The position numbers and the translations under genes were made by a program. Below the pieces are notes generated by a model. It was given only the letters and a program-made list of their open reading frames with translations. It ran no database searches and had not been told where the DNA came from. From Acuticoccus sediminis (GTDB lineage Bacteria > Pseudomonadota > Alphaproteobacteria > Rhizobiales > Amorphaceae): 64,000 nucleotides of DNA. The stretch spans positions 62,001 to 126,000 of the forward strand of contig NZ_QHHQ01000003.1 in NCBI RefSeq assembly GCF_003258595.1, read 5' to 3'. Below, piece after piece: positions 9,472 to 18,941 of the stretch; the first letter of the stretch is position 1, and the number at the start of each line of letters is the position of its first letter.

Positions 9472-10995
9472 GTGCCGGAGCTCACCCGAGCCCGCGAGAT
9501 CCCGCGGGGCACGCGTCTGGGCGATGGGATTGCCGTCATCGACGTCGGTTCCAACTCGGTCCGCCTGGTCATCTACGAACGGGCGTCCCGGGCGCCGACC
9601 GTTCTGTTCAACGAGAAGGTGCTCGCCGCCCTCGGTGAAGGTCTCGTCGACAACGGCCGCCTGACGGAGGAGGCGATGGGACGGGCGCTCATCGCCATCC
9701 GCCGCTTCATGGCGGTGGTCCGTGCCGCGGAGGTCGACAACGTCACCATCGTGGCGACGGCGGCGGCGCGCGTCGCCTCCAACGGGGCGGCCTTCATCCG
9801 CGACATCGAGGCGATCGCCGGCGTGCCGGTCCGGGTGCTGCAGGGCGTCGAGGAGGCGCAGATGGCGGCGGCCGGCGTCCTGTGCGGCTTCTGGCGGCCC
9901 GACGGCGTCGTCGGCGACCTCGGCGGCGGCTCGCTGGAGCTGATCGACCTGTCGCCGAAGGGCGTCGGCGAGGGGGACAGCTACCCGCTCGGCACGCTCC
10001 GGCTGCGCGGCGACGCGAAGTCGTCGCTGGCGCGGGGCGGCGAGATCGCGCGGGACATCCTCGCCCGGTCCGAGCCGCTCCGGGCCTGTCAGGGGCGCAA
10101 CTTCTACGCCGTCGGCGGGACATGGCGATCCCTGGTCCGCCTGCACATGGCGGTGACGAGCTACCCGATCTCGATCATGCACCAGTATGCGGTCGAGGCG
10201 GACGAGATGGCCGACTTCTGCGACGAGGTGCTGAAGCACGGCGTCGACACCATGGACAAGAGCGGCGTCATCTCGAAGGGCCGCCGCGGGCTCGTCCCCT
10301 GGGGCGCGGTGGTGATGCGAGCGCTCATCGCGCTCGGCCGGCCGCGGACCATCGTCGCCTCGTCGCTGGGCGTGAGGGAGGGCCTCATCTACGAGGCGCT
10401 GACGGAGGAGGAGCGCTCGCCCGATCCGCTGATCCTGGCGGCGGAGGAGCTGGCGATCCTGCGCAACCGCTCGCCGCAGCAGTCGGCCGAGCTGGTGGAG
10501 TTCTCCAGGGCGTGCCTGGAGGCGATGGGCCTCGACGAGACGCAGTCGGACGAGCGGCTGCGCGTCGCCGCATGCCTGATGTCGGACATTTCCTGGCGCT
10601 CGCACCCGGACTATCGCGCCGATCAGGCGATCGCGGTCGTCTCCAACGTCGCCCTCTACGGCGTGGACCACCACGGGCGCGGCTTCCTGGCCCAGGTGCT
10701 GATCGACCGCTATGGCGGGCCGGAGCATCCGCAGACCAGTCCGGGCGCGGCGATGCTGTGCTCGGGCAAGATGCTGGAGCGGGCGGAGGTGATCGCCGCC
10801 ATCCTGCGGGTCGCCTACGTGCTCGCGCCGGGAATTCCGGGCGTTCTGCCGAAGGCCTCCATCGTGCAGGAGGAGGGTAACCTCATCCTGCGTCTTCCGG
10901 CGGACATGGCGGTGTTCGACGGGGAGAGGCCGCTCCGCCGCATGCGCCAGCTCGCCCGTCTCGTGGGGCTCGACGGGCGCATCCAGTCGGGCTGA
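9472..10995 (+). CDS. ppx: Exopolyphosphatase / guanosine pentaphosphate phosphohydrolase
   Basis: 507 residues from a GTG at 9472, three bases after the ppk1 stop. It is a Ppx/GppA-family phosphatase of the actin-like ATPase fold that trims phosphate from polyphosphate ends or converts pppGpp to ppGpp. The fold's nucleotide loops are plain: [16 protein letters not shown] near residue 21 and [12 protein letters not shown] near residue 150. The C-terminal third contains the HD-like helical region ([25 protein letters not shown]). An in-frame alternative start could lie a few codons downstream, but the close coupling to ppk1 favours this one. Confidence 0.93.
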   Translation: MPELTRAREIPRGTRLGDGIAVIDVGSNSVRLVIYERASRAPTVLFNEKVLAALGEGLVDNGRLTEEAMGRALIAIRRFMAVVRAAEVDNVTIVATAAARVASNGAAFIRDIEAIAGVPVRVLQGVEEAQMAAAGVLCGFWRPDGVVGDLGGGSLELIDLSPKGVGEGDSYPLGTLRLRGDAKSSLARGGEIARDILARSEPLRACQGRNFYAVGGTWRSLVRLHMAVTSYPISIMHQYAVEADEMADFCDEVLKHGVDTMDKSGVISKGRRGLVPWGAVVMRALIALGRPRTIVASSLGVREGLIYEALTEEERSPDPLILAAEELAILRNRSPQQSAELVEFSRACLEAMGLDETQSDERLRVAACLMSDISWRSHPDYRADQAIAVVSNVALYGVDHHGRGFLAQVLIDRYGGPEHPQTSPGAAMLCSGKMLERAEVIAAILRVAYVLAPGIPGVLPKASIVQEEGNLILRLPADMAVFDGERPLRRMRQLARLVGLDGRIQSG

Positions 10996-11102
10996 GCCGC
11001 CACGGCGGCGCGGTGGAGCATCGCGCCCCAAGGGCTTGATCGGCGGCGCGTTTGGGCGTCGTCTACTCGTGCCAGCGGGTGCGGGGGGCGACATTGGGCG
11101 GC

Positions 11103-12293
11103 ATGTTCGAGGCCACCAAGGCACAGTTCGAGTTGCCGGAGGGCGTGATCTACCTCGACGGCAATTCCCTCGGCCCCCTGCCGAAGGGCGCCGCCGGCCG
11201 CGTCGCGCGGACGATGACCGAGGAGTGGGGCAAGCGCCTCATCCGCGGCTGGAACGACGCGGGGTGGATGGCCGCGCCCGAGCGGATCGGCGACCGCATC
11301 GCCCCGCTGGTCGGCGCCCCGGCCGGCTCCGTCACCATGGGCGACACGCTCTCCATCAAGATGTTCCAGGCGCTTGCCGCCGCGCTCGGTCTCGCGCCGG
11401 AGGGGCGGCGGGTGGTGCTGTCGGACGAGGGCAACTTCCCCACCGACCTCTACATGGCCGACGGGCTTCTCGCCGCGCTCGGCCGGGGCCACGAGCTGAA
11501 GGTCGTCGCGCCCGAGGCGGTCGAGGACGCCATCGACGAGAGCGTCGCGGTGCTGATGCTGACCGAGGTGGACTACCGCACCGGCCGCCTGCACGACATG
11601 GCGCGCCTCACCGCGAAGGCGCACGCCGCCGGGGCGCTCGCGGTATGGGACCTCGCCCATTCCGCCGGCGCGCTCCCCATCGACCTCGAAGGGGCGGGGG
11701 CGGATTTCGCGGCGGGCTGCACCTACAAGTACCTCAACGGCGGCCCGGGCGCGCCGGCGTTCATCTACGTGGCGCCCAGGTGGGCGGATGTGGCGCGGCC
11801 GATCCTCTCCGGATGGCTCGGCCACGAGGCGCCGTTCGCCTTCGACCTCGACTACCGCCCCGCGCCCGGCGTCGCGCGGATGCGGGTCGGGACGCCGCCG
11901 ATCATCGCCCTCGCATCCCTCGACGCGGCGCTCGACGTCTGGGACGGCATCTCCCTTGCCGAGGTGCGCCGCGCGTCGCTCGCCCTCTCCGAGCGCTTCA
12001 TCGCCGAGGTGGAGGCGCGCTGCCCGATGCTGACGCTCGCCTCGCCGCGCGACGGGGCGGAGCGCGGCAGCCAGGTCTCATTTCGCCATCCGGAGGGCTA
12101 CGCGATCATGCAGGCGCTCATCGCGCGCGGCCTCATCGGCGACTTCCGCGCCCCCGATGCCCTGCGCTTCGGCTTCACGCCCCTCTACATCGACGAGGGC
12201 GACGTGATGGCGGCCGTCGCCATCCTGGAGGAGGTCATGGCCGGGAGGCTGTGGGACCGGCCCGAGTACCGCAAGAGGGCGCGCGTCACATGA
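11103..12293 (+). CDS. kynU: Kynureninase
   Basis: 396 residues from the ATG at 11103 ([20 protein letters not shown]). KynU is a PLP enzyme that cuts kynurenine to anthranilate and alanine. Seen: the substrate-side motif [13 protein letters not shown], the PLP Asp in [16 protein letters not shown], the Schiff-base Lys in [16 protein letters not shown] and the conserved tail [13 protein letters not shown]. The frame opens earlier at 11052 but those residues lack family likeness. Its TGA overlaps the kynA ATG in an ATGA junction. The formamidase that normally stands between the two reactions is not in the window. Confidence 0.93.
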   Translation: MFEATKAQFELPEGVIYLDGNSLGPLPKGAAGRVARTMTEEWGKRLIRGWNDAGWMAAPERIGDRIAPLVGAPAGSVTMGDTLSIKMFQALAAALGLAPEGRRVVLSDEGNFPTDLYMADGLLAALGRGHELKVVAPEAVEDAIDESVAVLMLTEVDYRTGRLHDMARLTAKAHAAGALAVWDLAHSAGALPIDLEGAGADFAAGCTYKYLNGGPGAPAFIYVAPRWADVARPILSGWLGHEAPFAFDLDYRPAPGVARMRVGTPPIIALASLDAALDVWDGISLAEVRRASLALSERFIAEVEARCPMLTLASPRDGAERGSQVSFRHPEGYAIMQALIARGLIGDFRAPDALRFGFTPLYIDEGDVMAAVAILEEVMAGRLWDRPEYRKRARVT

Positions 12294-13126
12294 CGGACCC
12301 CTACGATCCGTCCGCCGAGGGGGCGGAGATGTCGTTCCGGGACCGCATGTCCTACGGCGACTATCTCCACCTCGACGCCGTCCTCGACGCGCAGGCCCCG
12401 CTCTCGGACGCGCACGACGAGCTCCTCTTCATCGTCCAGCACCAGACCAGCGAGCTCTGGATGAAGCTCGCCGTGCACGAGATCCGCTCGGCGATGGCGG
12501 CGCTCAGGACCGGCGAGGCCCGGCCGGCCTTCAAGATGCTGACGCGCGTTGCGCGCATCTTCGAGCAGCTCAACTCGGCCTGGGACGTGCTGCGGACGAT
12601 GACGCCGAGCGAGTACACCGAGTTTCGCGGCGCGCTCGGCCAGTCGTCGGGCTTCCAGTCCTACCAGTACCGGGCCATCGAGTTCCTGCTCGGCAACCGC
12701 AACGAGGCGATGCTGCGCCCGCACGCGCACCGGCCCGAGATCGCAAGGCGGCTGGAGGAGATCCTCGCCGCGCCGAGCCTCTACGACGAGGCGATCGGCC
12801 TCCTCGCCCGCAGCGGTTTCGACATCGGCCCCGACGCCGGGCGAACGGACTACCGCGCCCCGCGCACGCCCAACGATGCCGTGCTGGAGGCCTGGCGCAG
12901 CATCTATGCGGCGCCCGGCGCGCACTGGGAACTCTACGAACTCGCAGAGAAGCTCGTCGACCTGGAGGACTACTTCCGCCGCTGGCGCTTCAACCACGTC
13001 ACGACGGTGGAGCGCATCATCGGGCTGAAGCGCGGGACCGGCGGGACGGGCGGCGTTCCGTACCTGCGCAAGATGCTTGAGGTGGTGCTCTTCCCCGAGC
13101 TCTGGGACGTCCGCACGCGCCTCTGA
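12290..13126 (+). CDS. kynA: Tryptophan 2,3-dioxygenase
   Basis: 278 residues, standard for bacterial TDO. It opens the indole ring of L-tryptophan with O2 to give N-formylkynurenine. Motifs: [32 protein letters not shown] with the active-site His, [15 protein letters not shown], and [19 protein letters not shown] with the axial heme His and the flexible GTGG loop. The start overlaps the kynU stop by four bases, so the two enzymes are coupled. The pair supplies anthranilate from tryptophan. Confidence 0.95.
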   Translation: MTDPYDPSAEGAEMSFRDRMSYGDYLHLDAVLDAQAPLSDAHDELLFIVQHQTSELWMKLAVHEIRSAMAALRTGEARPAFKMLTRVARIFEQLNSAWDVLRTMTPSEYTEFRGALGQSSGFQSYQYRAIEFLLGNRNEAMLRPHAHRPEIARRLEEILAAPSLYDEAIGLLARSGFDIGPDAGRTDYRAPRTPNDAVLEAWRSIYAAPGAHWELYELAEKLVDLEDYFRRWRFNHVTTVERIIGLKRGTGGTGGVPYLRKMLEVVLFPELWDVRTRL

Positions 13127-13270
13127 TGCAGCGCCGCGCGTTTCGCGTATCGCACTTTGGCGGAAGGCGCGGTAGAGCCTCCTGGGCGATGCGCGTCGCC
13201 CGACGCAACCGCCTGCCCGCCGGTACGTGACCGTCCGGCCAGGCTTCAGAAACGCTCTAGGAGATCCCCC

Positions 13271-14119
13271 ATGCGCTTCGTCTCATATGTTCGGCTCGGC
13301 CGGCCCTCGTTCGGTGCTCTCGTGGATGGCGGCATCGTGGATCTCGCCCGCCACATGCCCGGCATCGACACGCTGCGCGAGGCGATCGCGGAGGACCTCC
13401 TCGCCGATGCCGCACGCGAAGTGGTCGGCCGCGCGCCAGAGTTCGCGATGTCGGACGTGATGCTGCTGCCGGTGATCCCGGATCCGGCGAAGATCCTGTG
13501 CGTCGGCGTCAACTACGTCGCGCACCGCGAGGAGACGGGCCGCAAGGAAGTCGGCTACCCGACCTACTTCACCCGCTTCGCCGACACGCTGGTCTCCCAC
13601 GGCGCGCCGATCATCAAACCGGCGGTCTCCGACAAGCTGGACTACGAGGGCGAGCTGGCGCTGGTGATCGGCCGCGGCGGCCGCAACATTAAGCCGGAGA
13701 ACGCGCTCGACCACGTCGCCGGCTACGCCCCGTTCATGGACGGCTCGGTGCGCGACTTCCAGCGCCACACCGGCCAGTTCACGCCGGGCAAGAACTTCCC
13801 CGCGACCGGCGGCTTCGGCCCCGCGCTGGTGACGCCGGACGAGCTCGGCGACGTGACCTCGCTGCCGATCGAGACGCGCGTCAACGGCGAGGTGCTGCAG
13901 AAGGCCTCCCTGTCCGACCTCATCTTCTCGATCCCGGACGTGATCGCCTACGCCTCGACCTTCACCCCGCTGCAGCCGGGCGACGTGATCGCGACCGGAA
14001 CGCCCGGCGGCGTCGGCGAGCGGCGCGACCCGCCGATCTGGCTGAAGTGCGGCGACGTGGTCGAGGTCGACGTCGGCGCGGCCGGCACGCTGGTCAACCG
14101 CATCGTCGCGGAAGTCTGA
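13271..14119 (+). CDS. Fumarylacetoacetate hydrolase family protein
   Basis: 282 residues from the ATG at 13271. The FAH family holds metal-dependent hydrolases and hydratases that cut or hydrate acyl-pyruvates and related acids in aromatic and amino acid breakdown. The core segment ILCVGVNYVAHREETGRK, the metal ligands in DKLDYEGELALVIGRGGRN and the end TGTPGGVGERRDPP match the single-domain bacterial group (acylpyruvase or 2-keto-hydratase-like). It stands 144 bases after kynA and before an enolase-superfamily enzyme, so it may serve a catabolic branch, but the substrate is not readable from the sequence. Confidence 0.85.
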   Translation: MRFVSYVRLGRPSFGALVDGGIVDLARHMPGIDTLREAIAEDLLADAAREVVGRAPEFAMSDVMLLPVIPDPAKILCVGVNYVAHREETGRKEVGYPTYFTRFADTLVSHGAPIIKPAVSDKLDYEGELALVIGRGGRNIKPENALDHVAGYAPFMDGSVRDFQRHTGQFTPGKNFPATGGFGPALVTPDELGDVTSLPIETRVNGEVLQKASLSDLIFSIPDVIAYASTFTPLQPGDVIATGTPGGVGERRDPPIWLKCGDVVEVDVGAAGTLVNRIVAEV

Positions 14120-14133
14120 GACGCGGGTGTCTC

Positions 14134-14162
14134 CCGCGGCCGGCGCACGGCGCCGGCCGCGG
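14134..14162. terminator. GC-rich hairpin after the FAH gene
   Basis: A 13-bp stem with a three-base loop (CCGCGGCCGGCGC-ACG-GCGCCGGCCGCGG) starts 15 bases after the stop of the FAH-family gene. There is no T-run, so it could end transcription only weakly or with help; it could also protect the 3' end of the mRNA. Confidence 0.5.
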
Positions 14163-14266
14163 TGGCGGCCATAGGCTGCCATGCGGTTGTTTCTTCACGG
14201 CCGATTGAAGCAATGTAGACGCAAATCAGAAGCCCGCCGGGCAACGGCGGGCGTGGAGGAGCGTCT

Positions 14267-15349
14267 ATGGCTGCCATTGCCGAGGTCGTGTCGACCTATC
14301 ATCGCGTCCCGCTGCCGGTCGTCCTTTCGGACAGCCGCCACGGCACGATCGAAGCGTTCGAACTGTGTCTTGTGCGGGTCGTGGATGCCGACGGGGCGGA
14401 GGGGACCGGGTACACCGTTACCGTCGGACGCAACGGGCGCGCCATCATGGCGACCCTCGCCGAGATCGCCGAGATCGTCGCCGGCGCGGACGCGGATCTC
14501 ATCGAGGCGCTCTGGACCCGGATCTGGTGGGCGCTGCACTACGGCGGGCGCGGCGGGCCGACGGTGTTCGCCATGTCCGCCTTCGACATGGCGCTCTGGG
14601 ACCTCAAGGCGCGCCGGGTGAACCTGCCGCTCTGGCGGCTCCTCGGCGGCTACGAACCGGCCGTGCCGTGCTACGCTGGCGGCGTCGACCTCGACTTCAC
14701 GCTCGACGCGCTGCTCGCCCAGACCGACCGGAACCTCGAACGCGGCTTCCGCGCCATCAAGATGAAGGTGGGACGGCCGCGCCTGTCGGAGGACGTGGCG
14801 CGCGTCGCGGCGATGCGCGAGCATCTCGGGCCGGACTTCCCGCTGATGGCGGACGCGAACATGGCCTGGACGGCGGACGTCGCGATCCGTGCCGCGCGCG
14901 CTCTGGAGCCATCGCGTCTGGTGTGGCTCGAGGAGCCGACGATCCCGGACGACTATGCCGGGCACGCGCGGGTGATCGCCGAGGGCGGGGTGCCGGTCGC
15001 CTCGGGCGAGAATCTGCGCACCATCCGCGACTTCCGCGCTCTTATCACGGCGGGTGGCGTCAGCTATCCGGAGCCGGACGTCACCAACTGCGGCGGCATC
15101 ACGCCCTTCATGAAGATCGCCCACCTCGCCGAGGCGTTCAATCTTCCGGTCACGTCGCACGGCGCGCACGACGTGACGGTGCACCTTCTCGCGGCGCTGC
15201 CCAACCGCTCCTTCCTCGAGGTCCACGGCTTCGGGCTGGAGCGGTACATCGACGAGCCGCTCCAGGTCCGCGACGGCGTGGCGACGGCGCCGGAGCGTCC
15301 CGGCCACGGCATCGCCTTCGACCGCGACGCCCTGGCGAAGCTCGGCTGA
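14267..15349 (+). CDS. Mandelate racemase / muconate lactonizing enzyme family protein (acid-sugar dehydratase-like)
   Basis: 360 residues, with a strong GGAGGA ribosome site before the ATG at 14267. It belongs to the enolase superfamily, which removes a proton next to a carboxylate using Mg2+. The MR-subgroup parts are all visible: the KxK pair in AIKMKVGRP, metal ligands Asp in MADANMAW, Glu in WLEEPT and Glu in ASGENLRT, then the Asp/His dyad formed by EPDVTNCGG and TSHGAHDV. The cap domain has a TVTVGRNGRA loop that sets substrate choice. Most relatives are sugar-acid dehydratases or racemases; the substrate is not known. It may be co-transcribed with the FAH gene or have its own promoter in the 147-base gap. 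Confidence 0.85.
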   Translation: MAAIAEVVSTYHRVPLPVVLSDSRHGTIEAFELCLVRVVDADGAEGTGYTVTVGRNGRAIMATLAEIAEIVAGADADLIEALWTRIWWALHYGGRGGPTVFAMSAFDMALWDLKARRVNLPLWRLLGGYEPAVPCYAGGVDLDFTLDALLAQTDRNLERGFRAIKMKVGRPRLSEDVARVAAMREHLGPDFPLMADANMAWTADVAIRAARALEPSRLVWLEEPTIPDDYAGHARVIAEGGVPVASGENLRTIRDFRALITAGGVSYPEPDVTNCGGITPFMKIAHLAEAFNLPVTSHGAHDVTVHLLAALPNRSFLEVHGFGLERYIDEPLQVRDGVATAPERPGHGIAFDRDALAKLG

Positions 15350-15567
15350 CGTCAGCCCGGGCGGCGGTCCGGTCGCCGCTCCACGTACGGCGGTTCTCCC
15401 GCGGCGGAGGCTCGCGTCGCCGTGCCGGATGCCGCCGCGCCTGTTGCCCGGGCCCGTAAGCGGGACCGGGCAGGGGCCGGCGGTGCGCTCGATTTCGAGG
15501 CGCGCACCATCCGCCGAATCCGAAATCTCCAGCCGCAGCACTTTCGCATGGATCACCGCGTACCCAT

Positions 15568-15593
15568 TTAATTTGAATTGCAACTCAAATTAA
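15568..15593. promoter_or_regulatory. 26-bp palindromic operator in front of the MarR gene
   Basis: The arms TTAATTTGA (15568-15576) and TCAAATTAA (15585-15593) are exact inverted copies, and the centre TTGCAA (15578-15583) is itself a palindrome on the same axis. Only the pair at 15577/15584 breaks the symmetry. The site is AT-rich in a very GC-rich region and ends one base before the first possible start codon of the MarR gene. Size and symmetry fit a MarR-dimer binding site for autoregulation. Confidence 0.8.
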
Positions 15594-15594
15594 G

Positions 15595-16086
15595 ATGGAT
15601 TACCGGCGACGCATGCCTCGTGAAGACCGCTCGCCCCGATCGCTATTCGGGATCCGCTTTTCCCTGCTCGCCCGGCGCTGGCGCCGCGCGCTCGACGCGC
15701 ATCTGGCGAGCGCCGGGCTGACCGCGGCAACCTGGGTACCGCTCGTCCATCTCAGCGAGTCCGGCGGCGGCATCACGCAGAAGGAGCTTGCCGTCCTCGT
15801 GGGCGTCGACGGGTCGAGCCTCGTGCGTGTGATCGACATCCTCGCCCGCGAGGGACTGATCGAGCGTCGCCGCGACGAGAGCGACGGCCGTGCCCGCCTG
15901 ATCCATCTGACCCCCGGGGGCGAGCAGCGGGTGGCCGAAATCTACCGCCAGCTCGCCGAGGCGGAGCGGGAGATGCTGGCCGATCTCACCGATGACGACC
16001 TCACCAAGATGCTGGGACACTTCGAAATGATCGAGCGCCGCCTGTCCGGCCTGGAAGATGCACGCCGGGACGAGGACGCGCGATGA
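15595..16086 (+). CDS. MarR family transcriptional regulator
   Basis: 163 residues from 15595, or 157 from the ATG at 15613. The winged helix-turn-helix is clear: GGGITQKELAVLVGVDGSSL (helix-turn-helix), LVRVIDILAREGLIERRRD and the wing ESDGRARLIHLTPGG. Such proteins are dimers that usually repress an efflux or degradation operon and release DNA on binding a phenolic or similar ligand. Its last codon overlaps the start of the FUSC-family gene (ATGA), so regulator and transporter form one operon behind the operator at 15568-15593. The first ATG nearly touches the operator and has no ribosome site, so either a leaderless transcript or the second start is used. Confidence 0.92.
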   Translation: MDYRRRMPREDRSPRSLFGIRFSLLARRWRRALDAHLASAGLTAATWVPLVHLSESGGGITQKELAVLVGVDGSSLVRVIDILAREGLIERRRDESDGRARLIHLTPGGEQRVAEIYRQLAEAEREMLADLTDDDLTKMLGHFEMIERRLSGLEDARRDEDAR

Positions 16087-17204
16087 GCGAGACCGCACCG
16101 TCGCCGCCGACCCACCTGCCAGCGCGCCGCCTCGACGCCGCGCGCCACCTGCTGCAGCCGCGTCACCTGCGCGGCAGCTTCGCGCTGCAGCGGCAGCCGT
16201 CCATGCGCAACGCCATGCTGGCGGGTGCGCAGGCCGCCGTCACCGTCGCGATCGCGCTCCCGCTGGCGTACCTCTCACCGTGGCCGCACCTGATCGGTTA
16301 TGCGTCGCTGGGCGCGCTGGTGGCGCTCTTCGGCCGGTTCTCGCCGGAGCGGCGCCGGAACGGCATCGTCTTCATCTGCGCGGTCTGCCAGACGCTCGCC
16401 GTCCTCGTCATGTCCACCGCCGTCTGGGCCGGCTTGCCCGAGACGGGGCAGCTCGTCCTTCTGGCGCTCTCGTGCGGCGTGTTCTTCTTCGTCGCCGTGA
16501 CCGCGCAGGTCGGTCCGCCGGGCGCGCTGATCTTCGTCTTCGCGGTCGGGGCGTCGATGCACGACGTGGGGAGCTTTCAGGTGGTGCTGGAGCGGACCGC
16601 CGCAGTGGCGGTTGTTGCGACGCTCGCCTGGGCGATCTGCGCGGCCACAGAGGCGCTGCGACACCACCCGACCGCGGAGCGGCCGCTGCCGGTCGACCCC
16701 GTGCCGCCCGTCGCCGACCGGTTCGTGGCGGCGCTCAGGATCTCGGCCGGCGCCGGTCTCGCCGTGTTCGCGTGCCACGCCATCGGCGCGCCCCATCCCG
16801 CCTGGGCGGCGATGGGTGCCCATGCCGTGATGCAGGGCGCGCACCTTCACATCAACATGCATCGCGCGCTGCAGCGCATGACCGGCACGGTCCTCGGCGC
16901 GCTGATCGCCTGGGCAGTCCTCAGCCAGGCGCCGTCGCTCTGGGTCGTGGTCGCCGCGCTGGTGCTGCTCCAGTTCCTGACCGAGGTGATCATCGGCTCG
17001 AACTACGGCCTCGGTCAGATCCTCGTCACGCCGATGGCGCTGCTGATGACCCACCTCGCCGCGCCCCACATCGCGGGCGCCGAGATGGCACCGGAACGGG
17101 TGCTCGACACTGTCCTCGGCGCCTCCATCGGCATGGTCGTCGCCGTGCTGCTGTCGTCGCTGGAAGACAGGCACCGCCTCGCCCGGCACGTCCTCGCGAC
17201 CTGA
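16083..17204 (+). CDS. FUSC family membrane protein (putative aromatic acid / toxic compound exporter)
   Basis: 373 residues with two repeats of hydrophobic segments, roughly residues 40-190 and 230-350, separated by a hydrophilic loop rich in Pro around residue 200. The second half opens RISAGAGLAVFACHAIGAPH and contains HINMHRALQRMTGTVLGALI, the R-x-x-G-T-x-x-G pattern typical of FUSC/AaeB-like inner-membrane proteins. Family members export aromatic acids or confer resistance to fusaric acid. It is shorter than full AaeB. The four-base overlap with the MarR gene suggests that its substrate, or a related molecule, is the MarR ligand. Confidence 0.85.
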   Translation: MSETAPSPPTHLPARRLDAARHLLQPRHLRGSFALQRQPSMRNAMLAGAQAAVTVAIALPLAYLSPWPHLIGYASLGALVALFGRFSPERRRNGIVFICAVCQTLAVLVMSTAVWAGLPETGQLVLLALSCGVFFFVAVTAQVGPPGALIFVFAVGASMHDVGSFQVVLERTAAVAVVATLAWAICAATEALRHHPTAERPLPVDPVPPVADRFVAALRISAGAGLAVFACHAIGAPHPAWAAMGAHAVMQGAHLHINMHRALQRMTGTVLGALIAWAVLSQAPSLWVVVAALVLLQFLTEVIIGSNYGLGQILVTPMALLMTHLAAPHIAGAEMAPERVLDTVLGASIGMVVAVLLSSLEDRHRLARHVLAT

Positions 17205-17279
17205 CGCCGGCTGGCGCGCCGGCGCGCCGCGGTGCGACGTCGGGCCGGGCCACGATGCAGATCCGGGCCGGGCCCACTC

Positions 17280-17332
17280 ACGTCCGCCGCGACAGGCGCC
17301 GTGCTCGGACGCGCCGCGCCTGTCGCGGACGT
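17280..17332. terminator. Hairpin between convergent FUSC and cysH genes
   Basis: A 12-bp stem CGCGACAGGCGC / GCGCCTGTCGCG (17288-17299 and 17316-17327) is extended by ACGTC / GACGT with a three-base bulge. It lies between two genes that converge, 76 bases after the FUSC-family stop and 71 before the cysH stop, and could act in both directions. There is no T-run. Confidence 0.5.
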
Positions 17333-17402
17333 AACGGTCCGGCGCCTGTGGAGATCTGCGGTGGGGTGGGGGACAGGGACCCGGGCGGGTCTGGAGGATG
17401 CC

Positions 17403-18110
17403 TCAGCGCATCCAGTGGATGCCGCACTCGGTCTTGCCGGAGCCGTCCCAGCGGCCGGCGCGGGCGTCGTCACCCATGGCGGGGCGCTTGGTGCAGGGCG
17501 CGCAGCCGATCGAGGGATAGCCTTCCGCCACCAGCGGGTGACGCGGCAGATCGCGATCCTCGATGTAGGCGTCGACGTCCTCCTGGGTCCAGCTCGCGAT
17601 CGGGTTGAGCTTGATGTGCGTGCCGTCCGCCTCGATGACGGGCAGCCCGCGCCGGGAGAAGGTCTGGTGCCGACGCCGCCCGGTGATCCACGCGTCGTAG
17701 GGTTTCAGGGCCCGGGCGAGCGGGTGCACCTTGCGGATGGCGCAGCAGGCGTCCGGATCGCTCCGGTGGAGCGTTCCGTCCGGGTCGTCCCGCGCGAGGG
17801 CAAGCGGCTCCGGATAGAGGTCGATCACGTTGGTGAGGCCGAGCCTGCGCGTGAGCTCGTCACGATAGCGCAGCGTCTCGTCGAAGTGCTTGCCGGTCTG
17901 CAGGAACAGGACCGGCAGATCCGGCTTCACCTCGGCGACGATCGACAGCAGCGTGACCGAGTCGGCCCCGAACGAAGAGACCAGCGCCATCCGGTCGGGG
18001 AAGAAATGATAAGCCATGGTCGCGATGAGCTCGGCCGGGGGAAGCTCGCCGTAGCGGGCATCGAGGTCCGCAGCGCGAGCCTCGACCGAGCGGAGGGGAA
18101 TGTCGAGCAT
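17403..18110 (-). CDS. cysH: Phosphoadenylyl/adenylyl-sulfate reductase
   Basis: 235 residues. It reduces activated sulfate (APS or PAPS) to sulfite with thioredoxin. The nucleotide loop is in VSSFGADSVTLLSIVAEV (residues 45-62). Four iron-sulfur Cys are present, CC at 122-123 and CAPC at 203/206, which marks the [4Fe-4S] APS-reductase type; E. coli-type PAPS reductases lack them. The C-terminal catalytic Cys is in KTECGIHWMR. It is the last gene of the cys operon. APS as substrate is inferred from the cluster Cys. Confidence 0.93.
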   Translation of the reverse strand: MLDIPLRSVEARAADLDARYGELPPAELIATMAYHFFPDRMALVSSFGADSVTLLSIVAEVKPDLPVLFLQTGKHFDETLRYRDELTRRLGLTNVIDLYPEPLALARDDPDGTLHRSDPDACCAIRKVHPLARALKPYDAWITGRRRHQTFSRRGLPVIEADGTHIKLNPIASWTQEDVDAYIEDRDLPRHPLVAEGYPSIGCAPCTKRPAMGDDARAGRWDGSGKTECGIHWMR

Positions 18111-18146
18111 GGCGCTCTCCTGGAAAGTCCGAAAGGCGGTGGGCCG

Positions 18147-18926
18147 CTAGCCCACGAACGCCTTTTCGACGACGTATCGTCCGGGTTGGGAGTTCGACCC
18201 TTCCTCGAGCCCAGCCTCCTCGCACAGCGTGCGGGTGTCGTTGAGCATCGCGGTCGAGCCGCAGATCATCACGCGGTCGTACTCGGGCGACCACGGCGTC
18301 GTTTTGGTGGCTTCGAACAGCTCGCCGGAGCGGATGAGGTCCGTACAGCGGCCTTCGAGCGTGTTCGGCCCGGGCTCCTCGCGCGTCACCGTCGCGACGT
18401 GCGCCAGCCGGTCGCCGACGATCTCCGACAGCATCTCGTCGCGGCGGATCTGGTCGACGATGTCGATCCCGTACTGCAGCTCCGCCATCTGCCGGCACGT
18501 CTGCACCAGGATGACCCGTTCGAAGCGCTCGTAGGTCTCCGGGTCACGCGCGATCGAGGTGAACGGCGCGATGCCGGTGCCCGACGAGACGAGCCAAAGG
18601 TTCCGCCCCGGCAGCAGCGCGTCGTGAACGAGGGTCCCCGTCGCCTTCGGCTTCAGGAGGATCTCGTCCCCCGGCTTGATGTGCTGCAGACGCGAGGTCA
18701 GCGGACCGTTCGGCACCTTGATGGAGTAGAACTCCAGCTCGTCCGCCCAGTTGGGCGAGGCGATTGAGTAGGCCCGCAGCAGCGGCTTGCCGTCCGCCAT
18801 CAGCCCCAACATCGCGAACTCGCCGGAGCGGAACCGGAAGGAGGACGGACGGGTGGTTTTGAAGGCGAAAAGATCGGGGGTGTAGTGGTGTGTCGAAAGG
18901 ACGGTTTCCGTCGGGATCGCTGCCAT
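18147..18926 (-). CDS. fpr: Ferredoxin/flavodoxin-NADP+ reductase
   Basis: 259 residues. It moves electrons between NADPH and ferredoxin, here most likely to feed the ferredoxin-type sulfite reductase. FAD binding is seen in LRAYSIASPNWADELEFYS, the NADP domain in LVSSGTGIAPFTSIARDPET and VILVQTCR, and the bacterial-type end GRYVVEKAFVG. It lies between the DUF934 gene (15 bases) and cysH (36 bases). Members of this subclass are common beside cysI in Rhizobiales. Confidence 0.93.
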   Translation of the reverse strand: MAAIPTETVLSTHHYTPDLFAFKTTRPSSFRFRSGEFAMLGLMADGKPLLRAYSIASPNWADELEFYSIKVPNGPLTSRLQHIKPGDEILLKPKATGTLVHDALLPGRNLWLVSSGTGIAPFTSIARDPETYERFERVILVQTCRQMAELQYGIDIVDQIRRDEMLSEIVGDRLAHVATVTREEPGPNTLEGRCTDLIRSGELFEATKTTPWSPEYDRVMICGSTAMLNDTRTLCEEAGLEEGSNSQPGRYVVEKAFVG

Positions 18927-18941
18927 TCTTAATTTTCCGTG

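Noticed and set aside
6475-11124. Very long open frame on the minus strand (about 1550 codons)
   Set aside because: It is antisense to hdaA, ppk1 and ppx, which have clear motifs. In GC-rich DNA the antisense frames of real genes often stay open. The product is low-complexity and Arg/Val-rich with no motif.
14134-14162. Hairpin as part of a riboswitch for the enolase-superfamily gene
   Set aside because: A simple single stem with three-base loop and no conserved aptamer text; a terminator-like role is more likely.
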